Assembly (NCBI RefSeq): GCF_025499605.1
Contig: NZ_JAFMVC010000001.1
Coordinates: 434,001-498,000, forward strand
DNA from: Carboxylicivirga litoralis
Lineage (GTDB): Bacteria > Bacteroidota > Bacteroidia > Bacteroidales > Marinilabiliaceae
Length of the DNA stretch: 64,000 nucleotides
Direction: 5' to 3'
The notes beneath the pieces were generated by a model. That model ran no database searches. It was not told the DNA's origin and saw nothing but the letters and a program-made list of their open reading frames with translations. The first letter of the stretch is position 1, and each line of letters opens with the position of its first letter. Both the position numbers and the translations under genes were made by a program. Positions 1-10,765 of this stretch are shown here, piece after piece.

Positions 1-3000
1 CAAAGCTTTCAGGAACTCCTGGAAATGACGAAGTTGGCGATAACAATGTAACGCTTGTGGTAAGCGACGGTAATGCCAGCTTTAATCACACGTTTACCAT
101 TACGGTGGCCAACATTAACGATGCTCCAACATTTACCTCAACAGCTGTCACTGCAGTTGATGAGGATATTGCTTATAGCTATGACATTGTTGTCAACGAC
201 ATTGATGTGGGAGACAACTTAACCATAACGGCCCCTACCAAACCCGCCTGGCTTACATTTAGCGATGGCACCGATGGTACAGCCTCTTTAACAGGGACAC
301 CAAGCAATTCGGAAGTAGGCGACCATTCGGTAGTCCTCAATGCCAATGATGGAACAGTTGATGTTCAACAGTCGTTCACTATTACGGTCAGTAACATCAA
401 CGATGCACCAACCTTTGTTAATGCACCAACGGATACACATACTAACGAAGATGCTGAATACAGTCAATTACTTGAAACCAATGACATTGACAATGGAGAT
501 GTTGTAACCCTGGAGGCAACTACCATACCTGGCTGGTTAAATTTAACTGACAACGGCAACACAACCTACACACTTACAGGAACACCTTTACAAAGCGATG
601 TTGGCGTTCATGCTATCTCAATTAAAGCAACTGATGGCGATGCCGAAACATTTTTAAATTATAACATCACAGTTGTTAATGTTGATGACTCCCCAATTAT
701 TACCAGTAGTACCTTCTCTACAGCAGAAAATACTGCAATTACAATTGAATTAAGTAGTTTCGCCTCGGATGAAGATGGTAATTTAGATCCTTCATCATTG
801 GTTATCACGTCAGGCCCATCCAATGGTTCAACATCGATCAACTCAACAAGTGGTGATATAACTTACACACCAAACACATCCTTTTCAGGAAGCGATAATT
901 TTAATGTACAGATACAGGATACTGACAGCAGATACAGCAACACAGGAACGATCACTATTAACGTTTCTAGCGAAGCTCCAAGTGCCGTCGATGATTCGTA
1001 TACTATTAACGAAGATACTCCAAGCGTATTTGATGTATTAGCCAACGACACCGATCCGCAAGATAACATCAATGCTGGCTCATTAACCATTGTTGATGCG
1101 CCACAACACGGAACAGTAATATTCAATAGCGACAACAACAACTTTGAATATACACCAAACACCAATTACAATGGTTCCGACAGCTTTACCTATAGTGTTT
1201 GTGATGTTACAAGCTATTGCGATCAGGGAAGTGTTTCGATTACCATTACAGCGGTTAATGACGCTCCTACCTATAGTTCTAGTCCTACAACAGAAGTTAG
1301 TCAGGATGCGACTTATACCTATAATATCGCCGTGTCAGACATTGAAACCGCGACCTTGAGCATAGGTTATTCAGGCACTCTACCCACCTGGTTAAGCCTT
1401 ACCGACAACGGCGATAACACAGCCGTTCTGACAGGCACACCCACCAACGACAACATTGGTTCATTCCTAATCACACTCACAGCAAGTGATGGGGACTTAA
1501 CAACACCTCAAGAATTCACAATCAATGTTACCAATGTTAACGATGCTCCGGCATTCACTTCATCAGCTACATCCGAGACCAATGAAGATGAAGCTTATAG
1601 TTTCACCATAACAGCCACCGACATTGATGCAGATGATGTATTAACTTTCGGCAGTTTAGAAACATTACCAACCTGGCTGACACTTGTAAATAATAATGAT
1701 AAAACAGCTACATTAAGTGGTAATCCGGGCAATGACGAAGTAGGTACTTATAACATTACTTTGACAGTAAACGATGGTACAATAACTGTGGAGCAAGCTT
1801 TTACACTGACAGTTCTCAATGTCAATGATGCGCCCGTATTTACTTCAGGAGCAATAACTACAGCAACACAGAATATTACTTACGAATATTCAATTGTAGC
1901 AACTGATGTTGATGTTAATGACAACCTGTCGTTTACCATGCCTGTTGGCCCGACTTGGCTAACACTCACTGACCTAGGTGATAAAACAGCTAATTTATCA
2001 GGCACACCTGGTGCTGCCGATATTGGCAATCACAATGTCACTATTCGCGTTAATGACGGAACTGTTGATGTCGACCAGTCATTCGTCATTTCAGTTGAAA
2101 ATGTGAACGATGCACCAACGTTTACATCAACACCAGAAGAAACATGGAACGAAGACGCTCTTTACAACTATAATATCACCACAAACGATGCTGATGGCGA
2201 TAATGTAAGCATCTCGGCAACCGTTATCCCAACCTGGCTATCACTGACTGACAATGGAGATGGAACAGCTTTGTTAACCGGTACACCTGGTCAGAATGAA
2301 GTTGGCACCGCTCACAACGTTAGTCTGACGGTAACAGACACTAACAACAGTAGTAACGAGCAAAACTTCTCTATCACCGTCAATAATGTGAATGATGCTC
2401 CGGTTGTAAGCAACAAAAACTATGCAACACAAGAAAACGTAGCCACCACCATTTTATTTGGCGATTTTGCTACTGATGAGGATGGCAATATCGACGTTAA
2501 CAGCTTGTCAGTTACACGGGCAGCCGAATATGGCTCCACCTCTATTGAAGCAGGAACAGGCAATATTACCTACACACCCAATACGGGCTTCTCGGGAGTT
2601 GATTACTTCGAAATACAGGTAAGCGATAACGATGGAGCCAACAGTAATATCGGACGCATCGATATAACTGTTTCTAACGAAGCTCCTAATGCCGTTAATG
2701 ATGATTATACTATTGATGAAGATTCGCCAACTGATTTTAGCATTTTGGATAACGATACCGATCCACAAAACAACATTAACAATGAATCGTTAGTTATTTT
2801 AACAGCTCCACAGAATGGTACCGCAATAATTAACAGCGATGCTTCAATAAAGTATACACCCAATAGCAATTACAACGGTTCTGATAGTTTTACCTATCGT
2901 ATTTGCGATGATTCAGACTATTGTGACGAAGCCACCGTTAACATCTCTATCACATCAGTAAATGATGCCCCAATAGTGAATGATAACGAATACGAAATAA

Positions 3001-5276
3001 ACGAAGATGAACGGACCGTATTTGAAGTATTAAACAACGATAGCGATATCGACAATGAAATTGATGCAAATACTATCCAGATTGTAACAAATGCAGCTAA
3101 TGGTGTAACAACGGTTAGTTCAGGCACCATTACCTATACCCCGAATAGTAATTATAATGGCTCCGACAGCTTTGAGTATTCTGTGGCCGATTCGGATGGT
3201 GCAAGAAATCAGGCAACTGTTACTATTACAGTTAACCCGGTTAATGATGCACCTGATGTGCTGGATGACAGTTATTCCATTGATGAAGATCAGGAAAGTA
3301 CTTTCGATATCTTAGCTAACGACTCTGATATTGAAAATTCAATAGTTGAATCATCTATTGAGATAAGAACTCAGCCAAGCAATGGTCAGGTAACCATTAA
3401 CGCCAATAATGTTAGCTACGCACCCAATGCCGACTATAACGGAAACGACAGTTTCAGGTATTCAGTAGCCGATGAAGATGGTCTGCGAAGCGAGGCAAGC
3501 GTGCAAATTACCATAAATGCAGTAAACGATGCGCCACGTTTAAATAATGACACCTACTCAACAAATGAGGATGAAAGCATCAGGATGGCAGTGCTAGAAA
3601 ACGATGAAGATATTGACAACGACATTGAAGTATCTTCACTAAACATAGCAAGCTGGCCATCAAATGGTTCCCTATCTATCGATAATGGCGAAATTATCTA
3701 TGTTCCGAATGATAACTTCAACGGAAGTGAAGAGATCGCTTATACTGTTGCCGACGAATCGGGCAGCGTTAGTAATACTGCTTCAGTTAATATCACCATT
3801 ATTCCTGTAAACGACCTGCCAATCGCCAATGACGATGAAGCAACCACACCTGATAACACAAGTATAAAAATTGATGTTGTAGCCAATGATACTGATGCCG
3901 ATAATGACCTCAACTTATCATCAATCGTGATCACCAAACAACCAGACCATGGCGAAGCAATTCCTGAAGATGGTACAGGTTTAGTCAATTATATTCCAGA
4001 CTTAAACTATTATGGTAGTGACAATTTCCAATACCGCATCTGTGATAGCAAAGGCGAATGTGCAACAGCCACAGTTCGCTTAACCGTGACAACAGGTAAT
4101 GTTAAACCTAATGCCAACCCCGATTATAAGGTGGTAGATGAGGATGCCTCTACTTATTTTAATCCTTTGGAAAATGATAATGATCCAAACCACAACCTCG
4201 ATTTTAAGAGCCTGACAATTGTTGAAGGTGCACGTTTTGGCACCTATCAACACACTTCGGGTAGTACACGTATTGACTACTCGCCAAATGCTAATTACTT
4301 TGGTAACGATACAATTGTGTATAGTGTTTCAGACTTGGGTAATCCGCCATTAACGGATCAAGACACTATCTTTATTACCGTTAATCCGGTAAACGATGCA
4401 CCTGTTGCTGTTGATTATCAATTCAATGTCGTTGAAGGCACACCAGCAATGGTTAACCTGGCTGAATTAGGCAGCGATATTGAAATGGAAGCCTTAAGCA
4501 TTTCCATTTCACCTGATTCTCCAACTGTGCCAGGAATAATTAAAATCCTTAATCAAACAACCCTTGAATTCACAGCCAACATTGGTACACTTTGTTCAAC
4601 ATTTGAAATTAAATACCTACTAAGTGATATACAGGGAGGCCAAGCTGAAGCAACCGTTTACATCAATGTTGTTCCGCTTGATTCTGATTTTGACAACATT
4701 CCGGATGCCATTGAAAACTCGGATGGCAGCAGTCGTGATACTGATAACGATGGTCTACCCGATTATATGGATGATGATTCTGATGACGATGGCATTTCAG
4801 ACTTAATTGAAGGTGGAATCGTTAACATGTGTAACGATTCGCCTGTTGACACCGACGGCGATGGCACCTCTGATTACCTGGATGAAGATTCAGATAATGA
4901 TGGACACACCGATAAAGCAGAAACAGATGCTGATTGTGACAATGATGACACGCCTAATTACATTGATTCATTCGACGACTGTGCCGACCGGGCAACAATA
5001 GATATCCCTGAAACTTTTACGCCAAATGGCGATGGCATCAACGATTACTTTATCATTAAAGGAGCCACATCTGATGACTTAAAAGACAACGAATTGTTTG
5101 TGTTTAACCGTTGGGGTGGCCAAGTTTTCCACATGGTGAATTACGACAATACCTGGGATGGCAAATCTAATTCAGGCACATTAGGAAGCGAAATACTGTC
5201 GGAAGGAACCTACTTTTATGTATTCAAAGCCAAAAATGGCACGTTGATTAAAGGAACAGTATATATTAAGCGATAA
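1..5276 (+). CDS. Giant cadherin/Ig-repeat surface adhesin with type B T9SS signal (5' partial)
   Basis: The frame is open from base 3 and the first possible start inside (GTG at 57) lies mid-domain, so the true start is upstream of the window. Numbering from base 57, about 1740 residues are visible. They form tandem domains of roughly 95 residues, most ending in an NDAP boundary. Dystroglycan-type cadherin-like domains (PxWL...L.GTP motif) alternate with Big_9/cadherin_5-like domains ([21 protein letters not shown]). Residues about 1545-1640 are a thrombospondin-3-like Asp-rich calcium-binding stretch (DTDNDG, DSDNDG). The last 95 residues are a CHU_C gliding-motility-associated domain ([11 protein letters not shown], ending KGTVYIKR), the type B sorting signal for type IX secretion. 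Role: a very large secreted, probably cell-surface adhesin, comparable in design to SprB. It is followed after 10 bp by a PorP/SprF gene, the usual partner. Domain calls are by eye. Confidence 0.88.
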   Translation, partial: KLSGTPGNDEVGDNNVTLVVSDGNASFNHTFTITVANINDAPTFTSTAVTAVDEDIAYSYDIVVNDIDVGDNLTITAPTKPAWLTFSDGTDGTASLTGTPSNSEVGDHSVVLNANDGTVDVQQSFTITVSNINDAPTFVNAPTDTHTNEDAEYSQLLETNDIDNGDVVTLEATTIPGWLNLTDNGNTTYTLTGTPLQSDVGVHAISIKATDGDAETFLNYNITVVNVDDSPIITSSTFSTAENTAITIELSSFASDEDGNLDPSSLVITSGPSNGSTSINSTSGDITYTPNTSFSGSDNFNVQIQDTDSRYSNTGTITINVSSEAPSAVDDSYTINEDTPSVFDVLANDTDPQDNINAGSLTIVDAPQHGTVIFNSDNNNFEYTPNTNYNGSDSFTYSVCDVTSYCDQGSVSITITAVNDAPTYSSSPTTEVSQDATYTYNIAVSDIETATLSIGYSGTLPTWLSLTDNGDNTAVLTGTPTNDNIGSFLITLTASDGDLTTPQEFTINVTNVNDAPAFTSSATSETNEDEAYSFTITATDIDADDVLTFGSLETLPTWLTLVNNNDKTATLSGNPGNDEVGTYNITLTVNDGTITVEQAFTLTVLNVNDAPVFTSGAITTATQNITYEYSIVATDVDVNDNLSFTMPVGPTWLTLTDLGDKTANLSGTPGAADIGNHNVTIRVNDGTVDVDQSFVISVENVNDAPTFTSTPEETWNEDALYNYNITTNDADGDNVSISATVIPTWLSLTDNGDGTALLTGTPGQNEVGTAHNVSLTVTDTNNSSNEQNFSITVNNVNDAPVVSNKNYATQENVATTILFGDFATDEDGNIDVNSLSVTRAAEYGSTSIEAGTGNITYTPNTGFSGVDYFEIQVSDNDGANSNIGRIDITVSNEAPNAVNDDYTIDEDSPTDFSILDNDTDPQNNINNESLVILTAPQNGTAIINSDASIKYTPNSNYNGSDSFTYRICDDSDYCDEATVNISITSVNDAPIVNDNEYEINEDERTVFEVLNNDSDIDNEIDANTIQIVTNAANGVTTVSSGTITYTPNSNYNGSDSFEYSVADSDGARNQATVTITVNPVNDAPDVLDDSYSIDEDQESTFDILANDSDIENSIVESSIEIRTQPSNGQVTINANNVSYAPNADYNGNDSFRYSVADEDGLRSEASVQITINAVNDAPRLNNDTYSTNEDESIRMAVLENDEDIDNDIEVSSLNIASWPSNGSLSIDNGEIIYVPNDNFNGSEEIAYTVADESGSVSNTASVNITIIPVNDLPIANDDEATTPDNTSIKIDVVANDTDADNDLNLSSIVITKQPDHGEAIPEDGTGLVNYIPDLNYYGSDNFQYRICDSKGECATATVRLTVTTGNVKPNANPDYKVVDEDASTYFNPLENDNDPNHNLDFKSLTIVEGARFGTYQHTSGSTRIDYSPNANYFGNDTIVYSVSDLGNPPLTDQDTIFITVNPVNDAPVAVDYQFNVVEGTPAMVNLAELGSDIEMEALSISISPDSPTVPGIIKILNQTTLEFTANIGTLCSTFEIKYLLSDIQGGQAEATVYINVVPLDSDFDNIPDAIENSDGSSRDTDNDGLPDYMDDDSDDDGISDLIEGGIVNMCNDSPVDTDGDGTSDYLDEDSDNDGHTDKAETDADCDNDDTPNYIDSFDDCADRATIDIPETFTPNGDGINDYFIIKGATSDDLKDNELFVFNRWGGQVFHMVNYDNTWDGKSNSGTLGSEILSEGTYFYVFKAKNGTLIKGTVYIKR

Positions 5277-5286
5277 AAAACCAACT

Positions 5287-6261
5287 ATGAATTTGACAAC
5301 TCAACAACACTTATCGCTTAAACCTGGCGATTTTGTAAAACTTCTCATCTGCTGTGCTCTTTTGGTGACCTCGTTGCCACAAACAATTCAAGCACAGCAA
5401 GACCCTTTGTACACACAGTACATGTTCAACACTTTGGCTTACAACCCTGGCTATGCCGGCACACGCGAAGTATTGAGCCTAATGGCTTTATCACGCCATC
5501 AATGGGTGGGTTTTGATGGAGCGCCTTCAACCCAAACATTAACAGCTCATTCATCGGTTGGCAAAAATGTGGGTTTAGGATTTACATTAATGCATGACCG
5601 ACTGGATCCAACAAGGCAAACAGGTGTCTATTTTGATTACGCCTATCGTTTAAAAATCACCGAAAAGAGCAAACTATCATTAGGAATTAAAGGTGGTTTC
5701 AATTTCTATCAAAATAACTTTACGAGTCTTAGTACAGGTAATGTTGCAGATGATCCATCATTAAGCGGTTCGGATTACAATAAATTCCTCCCCAACTTCG
5801 GTTTTGGACTGTTTTATTACTCCGACAAGTTTTATTTTGGTGCATCCATACCAAAACTACTTGAAAATAAATTGGATAATGGCGACATTGAAGTCTTGGG
5901 AGAGAGCGGAAAAGAAACCCGTCATTACTTTTTTACCGGTGGATATGTTTTTGACCTTAACGAAAATGTGAAGTTCAAGCCTAGTATTTTAGCTCGTTTT
6001 ACACAAGCAGCACCGATGTCAATGGATATCAACCTGAACTTCCTATTTAAAGAAAAACTATGGCTGGGAGGTTTCTATCGCATTGAAAGCTCATTCGGGG
6101 CAATCGTACAATATCAATTTAACCAACAGTTTAAAGTTGGTTATGGTTACGACATGACAACCAACGAATTGAGCAGTTACAACAACGGCACACACGAAAT
6201 AATGTTACTATATGAGTTCAATTTCACAAAAGAAAAAGTTCAGCATCCAAGACATTTTTAG
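5287..6261 (+). CDS. PorP/SprF family outer-membrane protein
   Basis: A 324-residue protein with an N-terminal signal (hydrophobic residues about 18-35, ending AQQ). It carries the PorP/SprF hallmarks: DPLYTQYMFN followed by NPGYAGT near residues 38-59, then RHQWVGFDGAPSTQT. The rest alternates short amphipathic strands, as expected for a beta-barrel. SprF is needed in Flavobacterium for secretion or attachment of the adhesin SprB, and PorP anchors the type IX machinery. The position directly after a CHU_C adhesin gene suggests this copy serves that adhesin. The assignment is firm at family level; which paralogue function it has is inferred from context. Confidence 0.93.
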   Translation: MNLTTQQHLSLKPGDFVKLLICCALLVTSLPQTIQAQQDPLYTQYMFNTLAYNPGYAGTREVLSLMALSRHQWVGFDGAPSTQTLTAHSSVGKNVGLGFTLMHDRLDPTRQTGVYFDYAYRLKITEKSKLSLGIKGGFNFYQNNFTSLSTGNVADDPSLSGSDYNKFLPNFGFGLFYYSDKFYFGASIPKLLENKLDNGDIEVLGESGKETRHYFFTGGYVFDLNENVKFKPSILARFTQAAPMSMDINLNFLFKEKLWLGGFYRIESSFGAIVQYQFNQQFKVGYGYDMTTNELSSYNNGTHEIMLLYEFNFTKEKVQHPRHF

Positions 6262-6262
6262 C

Positions 6263-7768
6263 ATGAGAACCTGGCTAATTGTTTTAGCATTTAGCTTCTC
6301 ACAAATAGCTTTTTCTCAGTCGAAAGATCTGGAAAAAGCCGATGAGCTCTTTAATAGTTTCAACTACTCTAAGGCCATTAAAGCCTATGAGAAGTTAATT
6401 AAAGAGGGGCAACACACCTACTATTGCTATACTAAAATTGCAACGGCTTACTCAAAGCTAAACAACTACGAAGAAGCTGCTGTTTGGTATAAAAAGTGTA
6501 CTGAGCACCCCGATCTTAATTCGGAAATATACCTGGCACTTGCACAGGAACTATTGAAAGCTGGCAAGCAACAAGAGGCTTCGATTTATTTCCATAAGTA
6601 TTACCAGCAAAACAACTTGCCACATCAGCTCGCAACCCAATCCTTTATCGAATATTACAATGAACTGATGAGGGATTCGAGTCGATACAAAATTATTCCG
6701 TTAGCCATCAATACACAATTTGATGAGTTTGGACCAACCTTGTATCGAAGCGAGATGGTTTTTACGTCCAATCGACCTATTAAGAGTCTATCAAAACGAA
6801 GTGATGTTCAAACCGGGCAATCGTTCTTTAATTTATATTCGTTAGATAAAACGAGTACAGAAGCTAAGTTTTTCAGCAAAGAACTTCAAACTAAATATAA
6901 TGATGGGCCCATCTGTTTTTCTAGCGATGCAAAAACAGCTTACTTAACACGTAACACCAATTTTGACACAAAAGAGGTCAATACCTTAGATATTTTTGTG
7001 GCTCAAAAAGAAGGCGACAACTGGTTGAAAGAAGTAAAACGACTGCCCATACGAAAAGGTGCCTATACGGTTGCACATGCCTTTATCACCAAAGACAATA
7101 AATACATCTATTTCTCATCAGATATGCCGGGTGGATTTGGAGGTATGGATCTATACGTGTGCGAGCTAAAAAACGGATTCCTGAGCCAACCAAGGAACTT
7201 AGGTCAATTTGTTAATACAGCGGGTAACGAAATATTCCCCTTTATTGATTCAAACGGAACACTCTATTTTTCTTCAGATATGCATCCTGGCTTAGGTGGT
7301 TATGATTTATTTTTCTCGACGCTTGTCAATGGCAACTACACTTTGCCTTTTAACCTGGGTTATCCGGTCAATACAACGGCGGATGACTTTAGCCTTGTTT
7401 TGGATAAAAGTAATGCCTTCGGTTTCTTTGCTTCAAACCGCGATGGTGGTGCCGGAGGTGACGATATTTACGCCATTCAGTTTGTCAATCCATTGGCTTA
7501 TTGCATTATTGAGGCCAATATATACAGTGAAGAAGATTCAAACTTATTGTCCAATGCATTTGTTAATATTACCGATGTTGAAACCGGCAAAATCATGACC
7601 GTTAAATCTAACCGATCGGGTAAGTTTAATTGTTATTTGAAAAAAGATAAAAAATATACTTTTGAGGTTAAACGCAAGTTCTACTCTGACTTTAAAGGAG
7701 TTCTGACACCTGAACAATTGCAACAATATGATGTATTAAAATTAAATATCGGACTTAAGGAAAAGTAG
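6263..7768 (+). CDS. PorE/SprE-like TPR plus PD40 beta-propeller protein lacking OmpA
   Basis: I start this at ATG 6263, one base after the PorP stop, because it gives a clean signal peptide (MRTWLIVLAFSFSQIAFSQ); the frame also extends upstream into the porP end. The mature protein has TPR-like helices (about residues 20-130), then WD40-like PD40 propeller repeats (YFSSDMPGGFGGMDLYV; YFSSDMHPGLGGYDLF; FASNRDGGAGGDDIY), then a C-terminal carboxypeptidase-regulatory-like beta domain (about 430-501). PorE-type T9SS proteins share TPR, PD40 and carboxypeptidase-like parts but end with an OmpA peptidoglycan-binding domain, which is absent here. It completes an adhesin-PorP-PorE-like operon. Likely an envelope accessory protein of adhesin export or assembly. 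Confidence 0.85.
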   Translation: MRTWLIVLAFSFSQIAFSQSKDLEKADELFNSFNYSKAIKAYEKLIKEGQHTYYCYTKIATAYSKLNNYEEAAVWYKKCTEHPDLNSEIYLALAQELLKAGKQQEASIYFHKYYQQNNLPHQLATQSFIEYYNELMRDSSRYKIIPLAINTQFDEFGPTLYRSEMVFTSNRPIKSLSKRSDVQTGQSFFNLYSLDKTSTEAKFFSKELQTKYNDGPICFSSDAKTAYLTRNTNFDTKEVNTLDIFVAQKEGDNWLKEVKRLPIRKGAYTVAHAFITKDNKYIYFSSDMPGGFGGMDLYVCELKNGFLSQPRNLGQFVNTAGNEIFPFIDSNGTLYFSSDMHPGLGGYDLFFSTLVNGNYTLPFNLGYPVNTTADDFSLVLDKSNAFGFFASNRDGGAGGDDIYAIQFVNPLAYCIIEANIYSEEDSNLLSNAFVNITDVETGKIMTVKSNRSGKFNCYLKKDKKYTFEVKRKFYSDFKGVLTPEQLQQYDVLKLNIGLKEK

Positions 7769-7791
7769 GCTTTTTATCGCTCGCGTTTTAT

Positions 7792-7799
7792 TATTTTTG
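7792..7799 (+). promoter_or_regulatory. Bacteroidota -7 promoter box
   Basis: TATTTTTG fits TAnnTTTG. It ends only five bases before the ATG at 7805, so a transcript from it would be leaderless or nearly so. No clear -33 element seen. Confidence 0.4.
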
Positions 7800-7804
7800 C
7801 GGCA

Positions 7805-8698
7805 ATGAACGAGTCTTTTTTAGTCTATCACGAGCCCGTATTTCGCCCGCCATCAGAGGCGAATTCAGTCATCATTCAAGTTACTCATGGTTGTAAATGG
7901 AACAAGTGTCATTTTTGCGAAATGTACACAAGTAAAAGCTATTCGGTTAAACCACTGAGTACTATCAAAAAGGAAATATCTTTACTATCAGGGATGCATC
8001 CAGATACTAATCGCATCTTCATTGGCGATGGCGATTTATTTACGGTTGATTTCCCTGTTATACTCGAAACAATACAGCTCATTAAAGTTCATTTTTTAAA
8101 GGTGAAGCGCATTTCATGCTATGCTTCAACGCGCGAACTGAACAAGTTTGACAAGCTGCAATTAGCTCAACTTAAAGAAGCCGGCCTTGATTTATTATAT
8201 ATCGGCCTTGAATCAGGCGATAACGAAGTGCTTGCATTAGTCAACAAAGGAACAACAACCGAAGAACAGGCAGCTGCTTCCTTAAAAGCTAAAAGTGTTG
8301 GATTTAAGCTATCAGTTATGATACTTAATGGCCTGGGAGGACGCCAGCACACTTACAATCACGCTATCAATTCAGCGAAGTTATTAAACCAGATACAACC
8401 TGAACTACTGGCTATGTTGGTTATCTCCTTCCCCTATGGTTTTGAGCATTTTAAAAATCGTGTAAAAAACAACTTTGAACCATTATCTCAATTGGAAATG
8501 CTGAAAGAGATGCGTCTTCTATTACAACATCTTGAATTAAAAAGTACTGTTTTCAGAAGCGACCATGCATCTAATTACTTGGTATTTAAAGGTGGTTTAA
8601 ATCGTGATAAAGATACATTCATTAATCAATTGGATCATATTATCGAACATACGATACATGTTCCGAAACCACATTTGAATGAAAGTAGATTTTTATAA
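7805..8698 (+). CDS. Radical SAM protein, uncharacterised
   Basis: A 297-residue protein with the cluster motif CKWNKCHFC near residues 30-38, spaced C-x4-C-x2-C. Wider spacing of this kind occurs in a COG1032-like radical SAM group, in contrast to the classical C-x3-C-x2-C. Following it are IGDGD (about residue 75) and YIGLESGD (about residue 135), typical of SAM-binding and core barrel strands. Radical SAM enzymes use a 4Fe-4S cluster and S-adenosylmethionine to make a 5'-deoxyadenosyl radical; the substrate here is unknown. No cobalamin or accessory cluster domain is visible. The gene stands alone, convergent with the MFS gene, and shares a terminator hairpin with it. Confidence 0.85.
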   Translation: MNESFLVYHEPVFRPPSEANSVIIQVTHGCKWNKCHFCEMYTSKSYSVKPLSTIKKEISLLSGMHPDTNRIFIGDGDLFTVDFPVILETIQLIKVHFLKVKRISCYASTRELNKFDKLQLAQLKEAGLDLLYIGLESGDNEVLALVNKGTTTEEQAAASLKAKSVGFKLSVMILNGLGGRQHTYNHAINSAKLLNQIQPELLAMLVISFPYGFEHFKNRVKNNFEPLSQLEMLKEMRLLLQHLELKSTVFRSDHASNYLVFKGGLNRDKDTFINQLDHIIEHTIHVPKPHLNESRFL

Positions 8699-8706
8699 TC
8701 TACTTT
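8682..8706. terminator. Shared terminator overlapping both stop codons
   Basis: A 10-bp perfect stem (AAAGTAGATT with AATCTACTTT) and a 5-base loop are followed by a T-run on the + strand. The stem includes the stop codons of both convergent genes. Confidence 0.75.
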
Positions 8707-9848
8707 TTCATTTTTAACACAACAGGCACCGAAAGAAAAGCCATAACACCAACTATTTTATACGTGACCTCCAGGCTGAGGTAGTCGCCCATCAAACCAA
8801 CCAACATAACCATCACTGCTCCCACAAAAAAGGTTGTGGTCATAAACAGTGAATTAACAAAACTGTTATGTTTGGTTTTGTACTCATTAACGATAGCCAG
8901 GAAAACAGGTCCGGTAGCAAACAAAAACAAACCAGTGGCAATTAGCGCAATGATCTGAAGCCAGCCTGTAGAAAATAAAAACGAAAAGAATAATACAGGA
9001 GCTCCTATTGAGGCAATTAATAAGGTATTTCGCCGCCCAATCTTATCAGAGATGGTGCCGGCAAAAAACGTTCCGACCACACCAGCTCCTTGCAAAATAG
9101 CCAGAGCAATACCAGCAAACCAGGTCGACTCACCACGGCTGGTCAAAAATACTGGTAAATAAAAAGTCAATGCTGATTTCATGGCCGCCCTGAAGAATAG
9201 TATCAAGGCAATACTTCTGATAAGAGGAAAGAAACTTTTAAAAGTCTTCAAATAATCCATGCCTCCACTGGTATTCACATTTTCAGCAATGGAGATGTTT
9301 CGTAACCTTAGGTATAAAATACCAGACGCCAAAATACCAGTCGGAATAAAGTAAGTAACACCCTGAAGTCCCCACAGTTCAACAGCTCCCAAAACCGCAA
9401 CCGGTCCGGCGGAACGCGCCAGCTCACCTCCAACCATGTAAAAACTCATGCCCATTCCAATCCGATTTCCAGACACCTTACGCATCATTACAGGTGAAGG
9501 CACATGAAAAAAGGTACTGCTAATACCACTCATCAGCACCAGGAATATTAAGGTCATTTTATTAGGCGCAACCGGAACCAGACTCATGGCTATGGCCGTA
9601 AGTGCCGGTGTAAAAATAACAAAATAGCGAGCCTTGGTACGCTCGGCCAACATACCCACTAATGGATTCAACAATGTAGGTAAGCGTTGCACCACTGAAA
9701 GAAAACCGGCAAAAGTCAGGCTGATGCCCATCGAATCGCGCAACAAAGGCAATAGTGGCGCTAAAAATGCCGTATAGATATCATGAAAGAAATGGGCGAC
9801 TGCGATTAAACTGACTTTACCCAATTGAAATTTTCCTTCTTTACTCAT
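8700..9848 (-). CDS. MFS transporter, Fsr-like
   Basis: A 382-residue protein with about 12 hydrophobic segments. The N-terminus HFFHDIYTAFLAPLLPLL and the later SSTFFHVPSP and GGELARSAGP strings resemble the fosmidomycin-resistance (Fsr) branch of the major facilitator superfamily; the TISDKIGRRN loop near residue 262 is the MFS A-like motif between helices 8 and 9. It probably exports a small molecule at the inner membrane, but the substrate cannot be told. It is downstream of, but separated by a strong terminator from, the cyclophilin-DUF3127 pair, so it is likely transcribed on its own. Confidence 0.88.
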   Translation of the reverse strand: MSKEGKFQLGKVSLIAVAHFFHDIYTAFLAPLLPLLRDSMGISLTFAGFLSVVQRLPTLLNPLVGMLAERTKARYFVIFTPALTAIAMSLVPVAPNKMTLIFLVLMSGISSTFFHVPSPVMMRKVSGNRIGMGMSFYMVGGELARSAGPVAVLGAVELWGLQGVTYFIPTGILASGILYLRLRNISIAENVNTSGGMDYLKTFKSFFPLIRSIALILFFRAAMKSALTFYLPVFLTSRGESTWFAGIALAILQGAGVVGTFFAGTISDKIGRRNTLLIASIGAPVLFFSFLFSTGWLQIIALIATGLFLFATGPVFLAIVNEYKTKHNSFVNSLFMTTTFFVGAVMVMLVGLMGDYLSLEVTYKIVGVMAFLSVPVVLKMKK

Positions 9849-9892
9849 AAATTGTGATTAATATTCTTTTGGGGACAAAAACAGGTAAAAAA

Positions 9893-9916
9893 AATCCTGA
9901 GCACAAACCCAGGATT
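9893..9916 (-). terminator. Intrinsic terminator after DUF3127 gene
   Basis: Read on the - strand, AATCCTG pairs with CAGGATT and is followed by an eight-base T-run. It ends the cyclophilin-DUF3127 unit. Confidence 0.8.
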
Positions 9917-9925
9917 CTTATTTAA

Positions 9926-10300
9926 TTAAAATGGTAAGTCTTCTTCAGGACTTGCAGGTGGTATATCTGCTTCATTGAATGAAGGCGCTGGTGCATCTGG
10001 TGGCAATACAGCTTCTTCTTTTTCAATTCGCCAGGCTTCCAGGTTTGAGAAATAGTTCACACGACCATCTTTCTCCCATTTACGACCACGAATATTGAAG
10101 CTCACCTTAATTTTATCACCCACTTGAATTGGGTCCATTAAGTTACACCTGTCCTGTGTTAATTGAAATTTAATAAAATCGTTCCAATCCGAGTTACGTT
10201 CATTCACTACTTCAATAACAAACTCACGTTTTTTAAAACTGGCACTAATATCTTGAATATCGTCTTTAACGATTACATTTCCAGAAATTTCGAAATTCAT
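9926..10300 (-). CDS. DUF3127 OB-fold-like protein with SSB-type acidic tip
   Basis: A 124-residue protein matching the DUF3127 family common in Bacteroidota: an all-beta core (residues 1-92) with KKREFVIEV, DFIKFQLTQDRC and VSFNIRGRKWE, resembling an OB-fold nucleic-acid-binding protein. The tail (93-124) is Pro/Ala/Glu-rich and ends SPEEDLPF, strongly like the DDDIPF tip by which single-stranded DNA-binding proteins recruit partners. Function is not established for the family; single-stranded nucleic-acid binding is my inference. It lies 9 bp after the cyclophilin gene in a two-gene operon with its own terminator. Confidence 0.85.
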   Translation of the reverse strand: MNFEISGNVIVKDDIQDISASFKKREFVIEVVNERNSDWNDFIKFQLTQDRCNLMDPIQVGDKIKVSFNIRGRKWEKDGRVNYFSNLEAWRIEKEEAVLPPDAPAPSFNEADIPPASPEEDLPF

Positions 10301-10309
10301 ACTACCTTA

Positions 10310-10765
10310 TTATTCGTTTACTACTACTTTAATTATTTCATCACCCTGACGAATATCGTCAATTACATCAAGGCCTTCAACCACTTTACCAAAACAAGTA
10401 TGCTGTCTGTCAAGGTGCTGCGTATTTTCGCGACCATGACAGATAAAAAACTGAGAACCACCTGTATTGCGTCCGGCATGTGCCATTGATAAAACACCTC
10501 GGTCGTGATACTGATTATCGCCATCTAACTCACAATCTATGCTATAACCCGGGCCTCCTGTTCCAGCACGCGGACTACTTTTATCTCTTGAATGAGGGCA
10601 TCCTCCTTGAATCACAAAATCAGGAATGACACGGTGAAATGATAAACCATCGTAAAAGCCTTCTTTGGCAAGCTTTATAAAATTATCTACAGTATTAGGA
10701 GCATCGTTCTCGTAGAATTCAACCTTCATAATACCTTTTTCGGTATGAATTTCTGCTGTTTTCAT
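10310..10765 (-). CDS. Cyclophilin-type peptidyl-prolyl cis-trans isomerase
   Basis: A 151-residue single-domain cyclophilin without signal peptide, so cytoplasmic. Active-site strings are [13 protein letters not shown] (residues about 43-55), NTGGSQFFI (about 100-108) and the [17 protein letters not shown] strand. It catalyses proline isomerisation in protein folding. Length is normal for a short bacterial PpiB-type enzyme. It is the first gene of a two-gene operon with the DUF3127 protein. Confidence 0.95.
   Translation of the reverse strand: MKTAEIHTEKGIMKVEFYENDAPNTVDNFIKLAKEGFYDGLSFHRVIPDFVIQGGCPHSRDKSSPRAGTGGPGYSIDCELDGDNQYHDRGVLSMAHAGRNTGGSQFFICHGRENTQHLDRQHTCFGKVVEGLDVIDDIRQGDEIIKVVVNE

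Noticed and set aside
863-1165. Antisense open frames inside the giant adhesin
   Set aside because: Shadows of the repeat-rich coding strand; no promoter, start context or recognisable domain.
9926-10300. Calling the DUF3127 protein an SSB
   Set aside because: Only the tip and general fold resemble SSB; the core lacks the recognisable SSB sequence pattern.
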